The notes: a model not told the origin generated them from the sequence alone. 64,000 nucleotides of DNA from Rhizobium leguminosarum (GCF_002953715.1 NZ_CP025012.1:806001-870000); one strand, 5' to 3'; positions 48,007 through 57,233 are shown, counted from the stretch's first letter. Made by a program: numbers and translations.

Positions 48007-48270
48007 TCAGCGAAAATCTGCAGCCGTGAGCGTGAAGTTGTTTCCGCGTCGATGCTGATAGACTCTCGACGCAGCCTCCTGAATGGAAGAACGCGCCGCA
48101 TCAAAGGCGTTGAGAAATGCGGCTTCGGAAGAATTCCGGGTGATCGCGCTGCCGAGCGCTGCTTCTTCGACCAGAAACCTGACCTCGAACATGCCGTCAT
48201 AGCCGGTGAAGCGGACACCTTTTCTCGCTTCGTCGAAGCTGCGGCTTCTGTTGGGAAAGATAAGTGCCAT
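48007..48270 (-). CDS. DUF1488-family protein
   Basis: 87 residues. MALIFPNRSRSFDEARKGVRFTGYDGMFEVRFLVEEAALG...EAAFLNAFDAARSSIQEAASRVYQHRRGNNFTLTAADF matches the DUF1488 pattern (N-x-SRS-x-DE-x-R-xVRFxGYD, FLVE, FDxxR, ADF). A small soluble family found in alphaproteobacteria, role unknown. Confidence 0.85.
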   Translation of the reverse strand: MALIFPNRSRSFDEARKGVRFTGYDGMFEVRFLVEEAALGSAITRNSSEAAFLNAFDAARSSIQEAASRVYQHRRGNNFTLTAADFR

Positions 48271-48410
48271 TGCGGTTGTCCTTGGAAGTGGGCGGGAGGC
48301 GCTCTGCGGACCTCGGACCCGGCGATAATTCTAGATGCACTAGGAAACGAGGCGCTCGATGCCAGATGGTTGGCAATCAGCCTGCCGTCATGCCCGACTG
48401 TCGGCAGGTC

Positions 48411-48713
48411 TTAATGGATCGTCTGCACGATGACCCGGTCATCAAGCAATGCCTGCGATGTCTTGATCAAGCGCACCGTACCAGTGATGATCTCGTCGGA
48501 ATAGACCGGGTCCGCACGCGAAATTTCGTCCGTCATATCGCGGAGGACTTTGTTTATCTCAAGCAGAGGCGGCACAAGGTCCAGCAATCCGTCGGCGGCC
48601 AGCCCGTGAGCCAGGCCTGCGATCACCTCTCTGAGGTGATCTATGAGCGCACGTCTTTCCGAAACCGCCAGTGCCGACGGCTTTGTGAGGGTCGCTTCAC
48701 CGTTGAACTGCAT
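48411..48713 (-). CDS. Hypothetical helical protein
   Basis: 100 residues, MQFNGEATLTKPSALAVSERRALIDHLREVIAGLAHGLAADGLLDLVPPLLEINKVLRDMTDEISRADPVYSDEIITGTVRLIKTSQALLDDRVIVQTIH. GAGAGGAGG upstream of the ATG is a strong ribosome site. Amphipathic helices throughout. No recognised family. Confidence 0.6.
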   Translation of the reverse strand: MQFNGEATLTKPSALAVSERRALIDHLREVIAGLAHGLAADGLLDLVPPLLEINKVLRDMTDEISRADPVYSDEIITGTVRLIKTSQALLDDRVIVQTIH

Positions 48714-48904
48714 GATGCGTATCCTCCTCTCTTTAAAATGGGTTCCGCCACGCCATTATCAATGGCTGCCGCCGAATGAGGTTGCGGTCAGATGGCAAAG
48801 AGCGCAAACTGAACTATCGGCGGGCACGATACGGGCACCGCTGCTTGGGGCGCGCCAGTAAACCCTGGCGCCAGCGAACCCTAGCCCCAACGAAGGAGGA
48901 CGCC

Positions 48905-49309
48905 ATGTCTTCCACATCAGATCAATTTTTCGATATCCACAATTTGAGAATGCTGGACCGTATCCTCCGAAAGGCCGGCTTTCGCGGCGGCGAAACCTAC
49001 GCGACCGATGATGGCGAGATCAGCGCCACAAGTTTCCTCATTCATTGTTTCCAGATGGGGATCGTCGATGAGGCCGCGTTGAAATCGGCTCTGAAAATGT
49101 ATCTCGCGACACAGTTGAGTTCAGGCCCGCTTCCACAGGCACTGGAAGACGGCTCCTTTGCCAGATGGCAGGATGACGGTGGCGCCCCGGTGAAAGCCTA
49201 TCGGATCGCGCGGTATACGGCGTCTGGGCGTGCGGACGCACCGCTGCGGCCGCCAGCTTACCGCTTTCCCAAAACCAGGCTGCCTGAACGAGTGTCCGAG
49301 ATCCCGTGA
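48905..49309 (+). CDS. Hypothetical protein
   Basis: 134 residues from MSSTSDQFFDIHNLRMLDRILRKAGFRGGETYATDDGEISATSFLIHCFQMGIVDEAALKSALKMYLATQ, with GAAGGAGG before ATG. A helical N-terminal half and a basic, Pro-rich tail follow. The longer in-frame ATG at 48776 lacks a ribosome site. Plasmid-type rhizobial small protein, family unknown. Confidence 0.65.
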   Translation: MSSTSDQFFDIHNLRMLDRILRKAGFRGGETYATDDGEISATSFLIHCFQMGIVDEAALKSALKMYLATQLSSGPLPQALEDGSFARWQDDGGAPVKAYRIARYTASGRADAPLRPPAYRFPKTRLPERVSEIP

Positions 49310-49382
49310 ACAGGCCCTGCTGCGACGTCGCCGGCAACGCCCGATCGATCGTCACGATGACATGACGAACAAGGAAGAAGAC

Positions 49383-49751
49383 ATGTCTGGGATTCACGCC
49401 GATCAAAAGGACCGGGCCAGGAAACGCGAGATCATCGCCCCCGTGCGGAAAAGCGCGACGTCAAGCTCGACCGCCGACGATCTGATAACGCAGGCGCGTC
49501 AAGCGCGGTCACCGGAGCAGGGGATCGATAACGCTGATAAGCAAGCCTATGGTCTGGCGCGTCCACACAAAGGTCCGTTCGACAACGCGACGGCATTCAG
49601 CGCTTCCACCTACGACCATGATCTCCCGACGCGGCAACAATTGGAGGCTGCGCAACGCAGCCAATCCGACGCGATAAAGCGGCAAGAAGCAAACCGCCAA
49701 AAGGGCAAATCCCGTCTGCGCGCAAAGACAACGAAGCTGAAATCTTCCTGA
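49383..49751 (+). CDS. Hypothetical basic protein
   Basis: 122 residues from MSGIHADQKDRARKREIIAPVRKSATSSSTADDLITQARQARSPEQGIDNADKQAYGLARPHKGPFDNA, with AAGGA nine bases before ATG. Hydrophilic and basic, probably unstructured, ending RLRAKTTKLKSS. A strong terminator (49813-49833) follows. Confidence 0.55.
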   Translation: MSGIHADQKDRARKREIIAPVRKSATSSSTADDLITQARQARSPEQGIDNADKQAYGLARPHKGPFDNATAFSASTYDHDLPTRQQLEAAQRSQSDAIKRQEANRQKGKSRLRAKTTKLKSS

Positions 49752-49812
49752 GCAGGAAATAGAGGGGCGGGCGGCGCCCTATAGATTTCTTGCCGACAGA
49801 CCGGTTCGAAGA

Positions 49813-49833
49813 GCCCGCCTCAGGCGGGCTTTT
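49813..49833 (+). terminator. Rho-independent terminator
   Basis: GCCCGCC-TCA-GGCGGGC then TTTT, about 60 bases past the stop of the preceding gene on the plus strand. Also usable in reverse for the convergent protease gene. Confidence 0.75.
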
Positions 49834-49862
49834 CCTGTTTGCGGCAAAAGCTCGGGCGACCG

Positions 49863-51368
49863 TCAGGCCGCCCCAAACGGCACGGCGACAAAGGTTTTGT
49901 TGCCGTCGCGTTCAACGAGCAGCAGCACCGACTTGCGGCCGGCCTTGCCGGCATCGGCGATCGCGGTCTTGACGTCGCGGGTGTTGTGGACCGGTCTGTC
50001 GTTCACCGAGACGATGACATCGCCGGACTGAATTCCGGCGGCCGCGGCTGACTTGTCCGGGTTGACACTGGCGACCACCGCACCGTTGACGGAGCGCGGC
50101 AGGTTGAGCTGCTGGCGCACGTCGGGTGTCAGGTCGGCAAGGCCGATGCCGAGGCTCGGCTGGCCGCTGCTCTCGTCCTTGCTGGCGGGATTTTCGGCCG
50201 CGGCCTGTTTCTGGCCTTCCTCATTGGTGCCGACGGTGACGTTGAGATCGATCGTCTTGCCGTCGCGCCAGACGCTGAGGGCTTCCTTGGCGCCCGGCGA
50301 AAGGTCGGCGACCAGGCGCGACAGGTCCTTCGGCGTCTTGACACTCTCGCCGCCGACTGAAGTGACGATATCGCCCGGCTTCAGGCCGGCATGGGCGGCC
50401 GGCGTATCGGCGGTGACGGCGGCAACCAGCGCGCCGCCTGTTTTATCAAGGCCGACGGCATCGGCGACATCCTTGGTGACCGGCTGGATCTGCACGCCGA
50501 GATAGCCGTGATCGATCGAGCCGTCCTTCTGCAGCTTGGCGACGATCGCCTTGGCCTCGTCGGAGGGAATGGCGAAACCGACGCCGACACTGCCGCCGTT
50601 CGGCGAATAGATGGCGGTGTTGATGCCGACGACATTGCCGCTGCGGTCGACGAGCGGGCCGCCGGAATTGCCATGGTTGATCGGCGCGTCGATCTGGATG
50701 AAATCGTCATAGGGCCCGCTGTGCAGGTCGCGGCCGCGCGCCGAAACGATGCCGGCGGTTACCGTGGTGCCGATGCCGAAGGGGTTGCCGATCGCCAGGA
50801 TCTGGTCGCCGAGCTTCAGCCTGTCGGAATCGCCCCAGGCAATGGTCTGCAGCGGCTTGCCCGCCTCTATCTTCACCACGGCGACATCGGATTTCGGGTC
50901 GGTGCCGATCAGCTTGGCCGGCAGCTCCGTGCCGTCATCCAGCGTCACCTTGATGTCGACGGCATTGTCGATGACATGGTTGTTGGTGACGATCACCCCG
51001 TCGGGGCTGATGATGAAGCCGGAGCCGAGCGCCATTGCCTGCTGCGAAGGCCGGTTTTTCGGCGCCTGGCGCGGCAGCGGAATGCCCTGGTCCTCGAAGA
51101 ATTGGCGGAACTGCTCGTCCATCGGCGACTCCTGCTGGTCGGCGCTGACATCGGTCGCCTTCATCGTCGTGGTGATGGTGACGACGGCAGGCTTGTCGGC
51201 ATCGACGATGGACGCGAAGGAGCCGCTCGGCGCGAGAACGCCGCCGGCATCGGATGGCGCGGCAAAGGCGCTGGACGAATTGATCGTAAAGGGCAGGCAT
51301 GCCGCGCCGGCGATGATGGCGGCCCCGACAAGCGCTGCGGTGCGATGTTTGCGTAAGATGTGTGACAT
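49863..51368 (-). CDS. degP: DegP/HtrA-type periplasmic serine protease
   Basis: 501 residues from MSHILRKHRTAALVGAAIIAG, signal-anchor or signal peptide to about residue 37. The trypsin-like domain has the triad His in VTNNHVID, Asp in KSDVAVVKIE and Ser in NHGNSGGPLV. Two PDZ domains follow (about 285-370 and 405-490). Folding quality control in the periplasm. The ATG at 51368, preceded by AAGGGATC, gives the signal; the upstream extension does not. A dyad TTACAAAT...ATTTGTAA lies in its upstream region. Confidence 0.93.
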   Translation of the reverse strand: MSHILRKHRTAALVGAAIIAGAACLPFTINSSSAFAAPSDAGGVLAPSGSFASIVDADKPAVVTITTTMKATDVSADQQESPMDEQFRQFFEDQGIPLPRQAPKNRPSQQAMALGSGFIISPDGVIVTNNHVIDNAVDIKVTLDDGTELPAKLIGTDPKSDVAVVKIEAGKPLQTIAWGDSDRLKLGDQILAIGNPFGIGTTVTAGIVSARGRDLHSGPYDDFIQIDAPINHGNSGGPLVDRSGNVVGINTAIYSPNGGSVGVGFAIPSDEAKAIVAKLQKDGSIDHGYLGVQIQPVTKDVADAVGLDKTGGALVAAVTADTPAAHAGLKPGDIVTSVGGESVKTPKDLSRLVADLSPGAKEALSVWRDGKTIDLNVTVGTNEEGQKQAAAENPASKDESSGQPSLGIGLADLTPDVRQQLNLPRSVNGAVVASVNPDKSAAAAGIQSGDVIVSVNDRPVHNTRDVKTAIADAGKAGRKSVLLLVERDGNKTFVAVPFGAA

Positions 51369-51931
51369 GGTGGTGATCCCTTGGGCGGTGGTCCCTTGCG
51401 AGAGCGTTGGCTTTGGATGGCGTCGTGGTTCCATGTCCTGGGACCTGGCGTCGGATGGCTTTTGGCGGCAATTCCTCTGGGAAACGCGCAGCCGTCGAGG
51501 GGCGGCGACCGGGGGGAGAGAAGAATTGGCGCTCGGGATTCATATGATCCCATCGAGCGGATTTACAAATTAAAGTTTGATCATGTTTATATTGCCGATT
51601 TGTAAGTTATGACGGGAATTTAATCTTCGCTGCCCATGCGCTCCGGCCGGCTGCCCCGCTGCAGAACTTCCGGCCCGGTTTTGCCTCGCTTGGCGTCCGC
51701 TGCGATGTTTTCATTCGAAAATAAATGGACTTATTCCCGAAGGCGGTGATCCGATCGCCGCAGGCGCCCGTAATTTGCCGACAGACGATCCTGCTGCTCT
51801 TTCTGGAAATTGTATTCCCGGATCCTGTTGCGAATATAAAATGTTAGTAGACTCTAAATTATTTCTTCTTCAGAAAGTAAAGACCGCGATTCGAGGGCAA
51901 GCGAGTCTCGCGGGCGAGATATAACGGGGCG
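51369..51931. other. Divergent promoter region of degP and lacI-type genes
   Basis: 563 bases. Holds the dyad TTACAAAT (51563-51570) and ATTTGTAA (51598-51605), eight perfect bases each, 27 bases apart. AT-rich tracts near 51570-51610 and 51830-51880 are likely promoter areas for the two genes. No gene seen. Confidence 0.4.
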
Positions 51932-52969
51932 GTGAGGACGGCAGTGGAGCGGGGGCGGAAGGCCAGGCGCGGTGCGCATGTGAAGTTGAGCGATGTGGCA
52001 AAGAGGGTGGGGGTCAGCCCCATCACCATTTCGCGCGCGCTTCGCAATCCTGAAATCGTCTCGGAAGATCTGCGCCAGACCATTCTGCGCACGGTAGACG
52101 AGATGGGTTATATCCCCAATCTCGCCGCCCGGGCGTTGGCTGGCCGCCACAACGGCAGCGTCGGCGTCATCACGCCCGCTTTGCACCAGCACGGCTTCGC
52201 CGGCCTGATGATCGGCATTGAGGATCGCTTGCGCGCCACCGAATTCGGCGTGCAGTATTCGAACACGCTCCACCATGCCGACGGCGAGGCCGGCCAACTG
52301 AAATCCTTCCTGATGCAGAAGCCGGCCGGCGTCATCATTGCCGGTGCCGAATCCTATCATGATCTTCTGCCGTTGATCGAGAATGCCGCCTGTCCGATCG
52401 CCCATATCACCGATCTCAGCCAGGAGCCGGAAAGGATGGTCGTCGGCCTTGATCATCATGCGGCAGGCGCCGAACCCACCCGCTTCCTGCTGTCGAGGGG
52501 CTATCAGAGGATCGGCTTCATCGGCCGCGGCACGGATATTCGCTCGCGTCGCCGGAAGGAAGGCTATGAGGCCGCGATGCGGGAAGCTGGCCGTTTCGAT
52601 CCCGATCTCGCCATTGGCGGAGATGAGGGAAGCAGCACCGGCCTCGGCAGGGAATTGTTTGCCCGCCTGTTGCAGCGCGTGCCGGATATTGATGCCGTCT
52701 TTGCCCAAAGCGACGATCTGGCGCTCGGCGTGCTCATCGAAAGCGCCGTGCGCGGCATCCGCGTGCCGGAGGATGTCGGCATCTGCGGCTTCAACGATCT
52801 GGAATTTTCGGCCTTCACCGAGCCATCGCTGACGACGGTGCACATACCGCGCTACGATATCGGCTACCGCGTCGCCGACATGTTGCTGCGCGCCGTCCGC
52901 GACGAACCGCCCGGCGAAGACAAGATCGATTGCGGCTTCTCCATCATCCCGCGCGGCTCGACGCGCTAG
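51932..52969 (+). CDS. LacI-family regulator (GntR-like)
   Basis: 345 residues, GTG start. The helix-turn-helix and hinge VKLSDVAKRVGVSPITISRALRNPEIVSEDLRQTILRTVDEMGYIPNLAARALAGR (about 17-70) is the LacI DNA-binding unit. The periplasmic-binding-like sensor has VGVITPALHQHGFAGLMIGI, then DAVFAQSDDLALGVLIES and VGICGFNDLEFSAFTEPSLTTVHIPRYDIG. It resembles GntR-type gluconate regulators. No transporter or catabolic operon adjoins it, so the target lies elsewhere. Confidence 0.9.
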   Translation: MRTAVERGRKARRGAHVKLSDVAKRVGVSPITISRALRNPEIVSEDLRQTILRTVDEMGYIPNLAARALAGRHNGSVGVITPALHQHGFAGLMIGIEDRLRATEFGVQYSNTLHHADGEAGQLKSFLMQKPAGVIIAGAESYHDLLPLIENAACPIAHITDLSQEPERMVVGLDHHAAGAEPTRFLLSRGYQRIGFIGRGTDIRSRRRKEGYEAAMREAGRFDPDLAIGGDEGSSTGLGRELFARLLQRVPDIDAVFAQSDDLALGVLIESAVRGIRVPEDVGICGFNDLEFSAFTEPSLTTVHIPRYDIGYRVADMLLRAVRDEPPGEDKIDCGFSIIPRGSTR

Positions 52970-53022
52970 CGCGTCTTGACGCGGCAATCTGGTACGATCT
53001 GCCAGCTTTGTGTCTGCCGATA

Positions 53023-53952
53023 TCAGCCCAGTGTTCCTGCAAATCGTTCCGGCCACCGCTCACGTTGAAACACCTCCGTCAGGAAGTCGATGAACACCCT
53101 TGTCTTGGAGGGCAGCAGGGTACGGTTTGCATAATAGATCGAAATCGGGCCTGCATCGGCATACCATGCCGGGATCAATCGGATCAGCTCGCCGCTCTCC
53201 AGATAACCAAGAGCATCCGCCTTGGCGATCATCGCGACACCAAGGCCGAGCAGCGCGGCGGATCGCATTGCCGCGGGATCGTTGACGACGATCGTCTCTT
53301 TCAAGGCCGCAGGCTGCTCATCTCCAGCAAGATTGCGCATCTGCCGCTGGTGAATTCGACCCGTTCGCATCGAGCGCATGACGATACCGTCGAGTTCGCG
53401 CAAGCCGGACGGATCATGAGGCGGAACCCGATCGCCCATATATCCCGGTGATGCCACGGGGATAATATGAGCGGGCGCCAATGGCCTGGCGATGATGCCA
53501 GGCGTCAATTCGAACCCTCCGCCGATCGCCGCATCATACCCTTCGGCGATCAGATCGACCTGTCTGTTCTCGAACATCCATTCCGGCCGGATCATCGGAT
53601 ATCGCCGCATGAACTCCGGCAATAGCGGAAGGATGTAGCCGATGCCGAGTGTCGGGCTCATGCTGAGTTTCAGCACGCCGGATGGTTCGGACTCTTCGTT
53701 CGATGCCTCGGAGATCGCTCCCTGAAGGCTGTCCAGATGGTCACGGATTGAAAGCAGAAAGCGCTCGCCTGCTTCCGTGAGCGTCAGACTTCGGGTGCTT
53801 CGTTGAAACAGCCGGAGCTTCAGGTTGCCTTCAAGGGCTGCGACATTGCGGCTGACCGCCGCCGGCGTCAGGCCGAGCCGCCGTGCCGCCGAGGAGAAGC
53901 TCCCAAGCTCGGCGCTGCGCACGAAGGATTCCAGGTTTGCAAGCGTTTCCAT
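53023..53952 (-). CDS. LysR-family regulator
   Basis: 309 residues. The winged helix is METLANLESFVRSAELGSFSSAARRLGLTPAAVSRNVAALEGNLKLRLFQRSTRSLTLTEAGERFL. The effector domain includes VDLIAEGYDAAIGGGFELTPGIIARPL. It belongs to the CrgA-like branch. Divergent from the NAD(P)-binding protein gene at 54064, with 111 bases between starts, and likely its regulator. Confidence 0.92.
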   Translation of the reverse strand: METLANLESFVRSAELGSFSSAARRLGLTPAAVSRNVAALEGNLKLRLFQRSTRSLTLTEAGERFLLSIRDHLDSLQGAISEASNEESEPSGVLKLSMSPTLGIGYILPLLPEFMRRYPMIRPEWMFENRQVDLIAEGYDAAIGGGFELTPGIIARPLAPAHIIPVASPGYMGDRVPPHDPSGLRELDGIVMRSMRTGRIHQRQMRNLAGDEQPAALKETIVVNDPAAMRSAALLGLGVAMIAKADALGYLESGELIRLIPAWYADAGPISIYYANRTLLPSKTRVFIDFLTEVFQRERWPERFAGTLG

Positions 53953-54063
53953 ATCATGACTTTCAATGAATGCTTGAAATTGATAACAGGCAATTCCGTC
54001 TAATCACAGGGGAATAACGAGGCGATATTCGCTCCATCGAAACCAAACAATGGAGTTATCGCA

Positions 54064-54663
54064 ATGACCATCGGTATCATTGGCGCCGGCAAGATCGGCT
54101 CCGCCTTCGCCCGGGCCCTTGCCCGCAACGGCATCGCTGCCACGATCTCAAACAGTCGCGGCCCTGACACATTGCAGGAGTTGACCGAGGAGCTGTCGCC
54201 GCACATTACGGCGGGGACGATCGAACAGGCGGCGAAAGCCGACCTCGTCCTTGTCGCCGTCCCTTGGTCGAATCTTCCCAAGGCATTGGCGGGTCTTCCC
54301 GACTGGGCGGGTCGCATCGTGATCGACGCCAACAATCCGATCGAAGGACCACTGTTCAAGCCGGCCGAGCTGAATGGCCGCCTGTCGACGGAGGTCTTCG
54401 CGAGCCTGGTGCCCGGCGCTCGCGTCGTCAAGGCATTCAACCATCTTCTGGCGCATCTGGTTTCAGCCGATCCCGGCGCCGAGGGCGGCAGCCGCGTGCT
54501 CTTCTATTCCGGCGACGATGCCCAATCGAAGGCCGAAGTGGGAGCGCTGATCTCCAAACTGGGCTTTGCCGGCATCGATCTCGGGCCAATTTCGATTGGC
54601 GGCAAGCTCGCGCAATTCCCCGGCGGACCGTTGCCTGTCCTCAACCTCGTCAAATTCGGATGA
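54064..54663 (+). CDS. F420H2-oxidoreductase-like NADP-binding protein
   Basis: 199 residues. The NAD(P)-binding GxGxxG of IGIIGAGKIGSAFARALARNGI (about 3-24) and the NADP-specificity loop SNSRGPDTL fit the F420-NADP oxidoreductase/DUF-like Rossmann family. VLVAVPWSNLPKAL, VIDANNPIEGP and VVKAFNHLLAHL are family marks. Rhizobia do not make F420, so the true partner coenzyme is probably a different one. Divergent from the LysR at 53023. Confidence 0.85.
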   Translation: MTIGIIGAGKIGSAFARALARNGIAATISNSRGPDTLQELTEELSPHITAGTIEQAAKADLVLVAVPWSNLPKALAGLPDWAGRIVIDANNPIEGPLFKPAELNGRLSTEVFASLVPGARVVKAFNHLLAHLVSADPGAEGGSRVLFYSGDDAQSKAEVGALISKLGFAGIDLGPISIGGKLAQFPGGPLPVLNLVKFG

Positions 54664-54759
54664 ACAGCGATCGGCCGGATCGATCCGGCCGATCTGCTTG
54701 ACTAGGCACAGCCCAGATTATTCCCTATATGGAATGAATGACAATCACTGTGCTGAAAA

Positions 54760-55680
54760 ATGGATAACACCGGACTGTCTCTCGACAGAATGCGCACCTT
54801 TGTCCGCGTCGCCGAACGCGGCAACCTGTCGATGGTCGCCAGAGAGCTGGGTGTCGGTCAGTCCACCGTGACGCGGCACCTCAATGAACTTGAGGAGGCT
54901 GTCGGCGTACCGCTTCTCAGCCGAACCACGCGTCGCGTCACCCTCACGCACGAAGGTAGCCGCTATTATACCAACTGCCTTCAGATATTACGCCTGGTCG
55001 AACAGGCTGCCGAAGAAGCGAGAGATGCCCGTCAGGCCCCGGCCGGCGCTGTTCGGCTTTCTTGTACGGCAGCGCTCGGCGTGATGCACATCACGCGCCT
55101 GATCTTTGATTTCCAGGACAGGCATCCGGACATCCGGGTCGACCTCAACCTGACGGACGAGCGGATCGACCTGGTTCGCGAAGGCGTCGACGTCGCACTC
55201 CGTCTTGGGCCTCTCGCTGACAGCGCGATGAAACTTCATGCGCTCGGAGAGAGCCATCGGCTGCTGGTGGGCGCGCCGGCCTATTTGTCCGTCCATGGAC
55301 GGCCGCAACACCCAGCCGATCTGTCACGCTGCGAAACCATCGTGATGTCCAATGTGGCCGGCAGCGATCAGCTCGTTCTTTCCTCTCCCGATGGCACAAG
55401 CCTGATGATCCCGGTCAGTGGGAAATTGCGCGTCGACCACGGGCTCGCGGCGCGCGAAGCCTTTGCCGCCGGGCGCGGCATTGGACCTGCACATCTCTGG
55501 TTGGTCCACGATCTTCTGGATGACGGCCAGCTCGATGTCGTGCTTGGCGACTATCGTCCTTTACCGGTTCCGGTGAGCTTGCTGATCGTTCCAGAGCGTG
55601 CCGGTATTGCCCGCGTTCGGCTTCTCGTCGACTTTCTTGTCGCCGAGATTTCCAAATTACCGGGAATCCGGCCGTCATAA
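54760..55680 (+). CDS. LysR-family regulator
   Basis: 306 residues, MDNTGLSLDRMRTFVRVAERGNLSMVARELGVGQSTVTRHLNELEEAVGVPLLSRTTRRVTLTHEG (winged helix), with the effector domain up to residue 300. Its stop is one base before the end of the convergent NmrA gene. Possible target: the NmrA gene or the F420-like gene; the layout alone does not decide. Confidence 0.9.
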   Translation: MDNTGLSLDRMRTFVRVAERGNLSMVARELGVGQSTVTRHLNELEEAVGVPLLSRTTRRVTLTHEGSRYYTNCLQILRLVEQAAEEARDARQAPAGAVRLSCTAALGVMHITRLIFDFQDRHPDIRVDLNLTDERIDLVREGVDVALRLGPLADSAMKLHALGESHRLLVGAPAYLSVHGRPQHPADLSRCETIVMSNVAGSDQLVLSSPDGTSLMIPVSGKLRVDHGLAAREAFAAGRGIGPAHLWLVHDLLDDGQLDVVLGDYRPLPVPVSLLIVPERAGIARVRLLVDFLVAEISKLPGIRPS

Positions 55681-55681
55681 T

Positions 55682-56635
55682 TTAGAGTCCGAAGGACCGC
55701 TTATCGCCACGCCACCCCGTCGTTCGCAGATATTGCTCCCAGTTGAGCGTGTCGGGGTTCAGGCGACGGCTCCATTCAAGATCGTGCTCCTTGCCGAAAT
55801 AGCCATAGTCGACAGCATATTCGACCATCCCCAGAATCTCTCGAACGAGAAGTTCGTTGGCGGCAAACTCTGGAAAATAGTGCAGCAGGCCATCCCGGGT
55901 GAAAGCGTTTCGATAAGCGGCCTTGCGCCCGGTCACGCGCTGAAAGGTTTCGACCATTTCGCGCGGAGAAATGATGTCGCCAACGATCGGCAGCGTTTTG
56001 CCGTTGTAACGCTCGGGATTTGAGAAAATTTCGAGCACGACCGGCCCGGTCGCCGTCAGCGGATCGACAAACGGTGCTCGGAAATCTTCAGGAAGATAGA
56101 CCGGCAAGAGGAGCGTATCGCCCTCCATGCGCGGCACATAATATTCGAGAAGATTGGTGTAGAAGAACGCCAGCATGACGAAGGAATGAGAAATAGGCAG
56201 GCCGCGAATATGGTCGGCAACGCGCGCCTTGTCGGTAAAATGCGGCGCATACTTCGTCCCGCCGGTGATCTTGTCGACATTCTCGAGCGTGCTGAAAACA
56301 ATATGCCCGACGCCGGCCTCCACGGCGGCATCCGCCAGTTGCCGCCCGAGAGGAGCCTCGATTGTCTCCGGCGGGGCGATCGGCGGCGTCAGCAGAAATG
56401 CGCCATCGGCGCCTTTGAAGGCAGCAACGAGGTCTTTCTGAAGGCCAAGTTCGAGAGGGACGGTTACGATTTCAGCGCCGCGTTTCTCCAGATGCAAAGC
56501 TTCAGGCGAATCCTTTTTCCGGGTGAAAGCTCGCACCCGGAAACGTTGGCTCTCAAGAAGGGCCGCGGCGACGCTGCGCCCCTGTTTGCTCGTTGCACCG
56601 GCAATCGCGATCAGTGGCTTTTCATCTGCAGACAT
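55682..56635 (-). CDS. NmrA-family NAD(P)-binding protein
   Basis: 317 residues, MSADEKPLIAIAGATSKQGRSVAAALLESQRFRVRAFTRKKDSPEALHLEKRGAEIVTVPLE. The Rossmann glycine motif AGATSKQGRSVA and the RKxDS cofactor loop match NmrA proteins. VGHIVFSTLENVDKITGG and KAAYRNAFTRDGLLHYFPEFA are further family marks. Likely an NADPH-sensing or quinone-reducing atypical SDR. Faces the LysR at 54760 tail to tail. Confidence 0.88.
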   Translation of the reverse strand: MSADEKPLIAIAGATSKQGRSVAAALLESQRFRVRAFTRKKDSPEALHLEKRGAEIVTVPLELGLQKDLVAAFKGADGAFLLTPPIAPPETIEAPLGRQLADAAVEAGVGHIVFSTLENVDKITGGTKYAPHFTDKARVADHIRGLPISHSFVMLAFFYTNLLEYYVPRMEGDTLLLPVYLPEDFRAPFVDPLTATGPVVLEIFSNPERYNGKTLPIVGDIISPREMVETFQRVTGRKAAYRNAFTRDGLLHYFPEFAANELLVREILGMVEYAVDYGYFGKEHDLEWSRRLNPDTLNWEQYLRTTGWRGDKRSFGL

Positions 56636-57233
56636 AGAGCTTTAAACCTTTCCCTGTCATTGACGCCGACTGCGGTGCCAGGCGTCATTTTGCGGGAGAG
56701 CGGTCGGCCTGTGCCGAGAGCTCACCTCGATGGCGAGCACCCTATCGCAACGGGTTCTATGGCTGTAGATATCTGAAATACATAACATAATGCCATTTTT
56801 CGGATAAATGGCTGCCAGCCAGGCGCGCATACAAGTCGGTTCGCCATCCCGGATCAGAACGCCGAAACTCGCGCCCGGATGGTCGGAAGCGCCGAAAGCC
56901 ATCCCCGGGACACCGCCGATATTCAGGATCGCGACGGCGCAAGTGTCGTTCTTGAAGCCATTTCTCAAACGTTGGCCTTGGCTCAGAGCTGCATTGCAAA
57001 GATCGCAAAGTTCACCCTGCAGATCGTCAAATAAACCGATGAGGTCAAGGTTTTCGAAGTGCTGCCCAGTCGCCGCAAGATGTTATATTTATTGAATTCT
57101 TTTCAATTCAGACTCTTAGCCTGCCTGTCAGATGTATTAATCATTGTTAAGTACTATTGAATGTGGTTAATATTATGTTAACCTTAAACAGATCCGAGGG
57201 CGATCAGCGCTTTCAAGGCGGAAATCCGAAAAC
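56636..57233. other. Intergenic region before the polysaccharide operon
   Basis: 600 bases. On the minus strand, 56968-56740 reads MRNGFKNDTCAVAILNIGGVPGMAFGASDHPGASFGVLIRDGEPTCMRAWLAAIYP with codon use like a real gene. It fades into unrelated sequence, so I consider it a degraded fragment. The right part (57090-57185) is AT-rich and holds two dyads (separate entry). Confidence 0.35.
57093..57183. promoter_or_regulatory. Twin dyads in AT-rich promoter region of ExoF-like gene
   Basis: TGAATT-N6-AATTCA (57093-57110) and GGTTAATATTATGTTAACC (57165-57183), both perfectly symmetric, in DNA far less GC-rich than the rest. They stand 50-140 bases ahead of the first gene of the polysaccharide operon. 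Such sites are typical for MarR-, Ros/MucR- or H-NS-like control, but which factor binds is unknown. Confidence 0.5.

Noticed and set aside
51854..53056. 400-codon minus-strand frame
   Set aside because: Shadow of the LacI gene; no ribosome site or motif.
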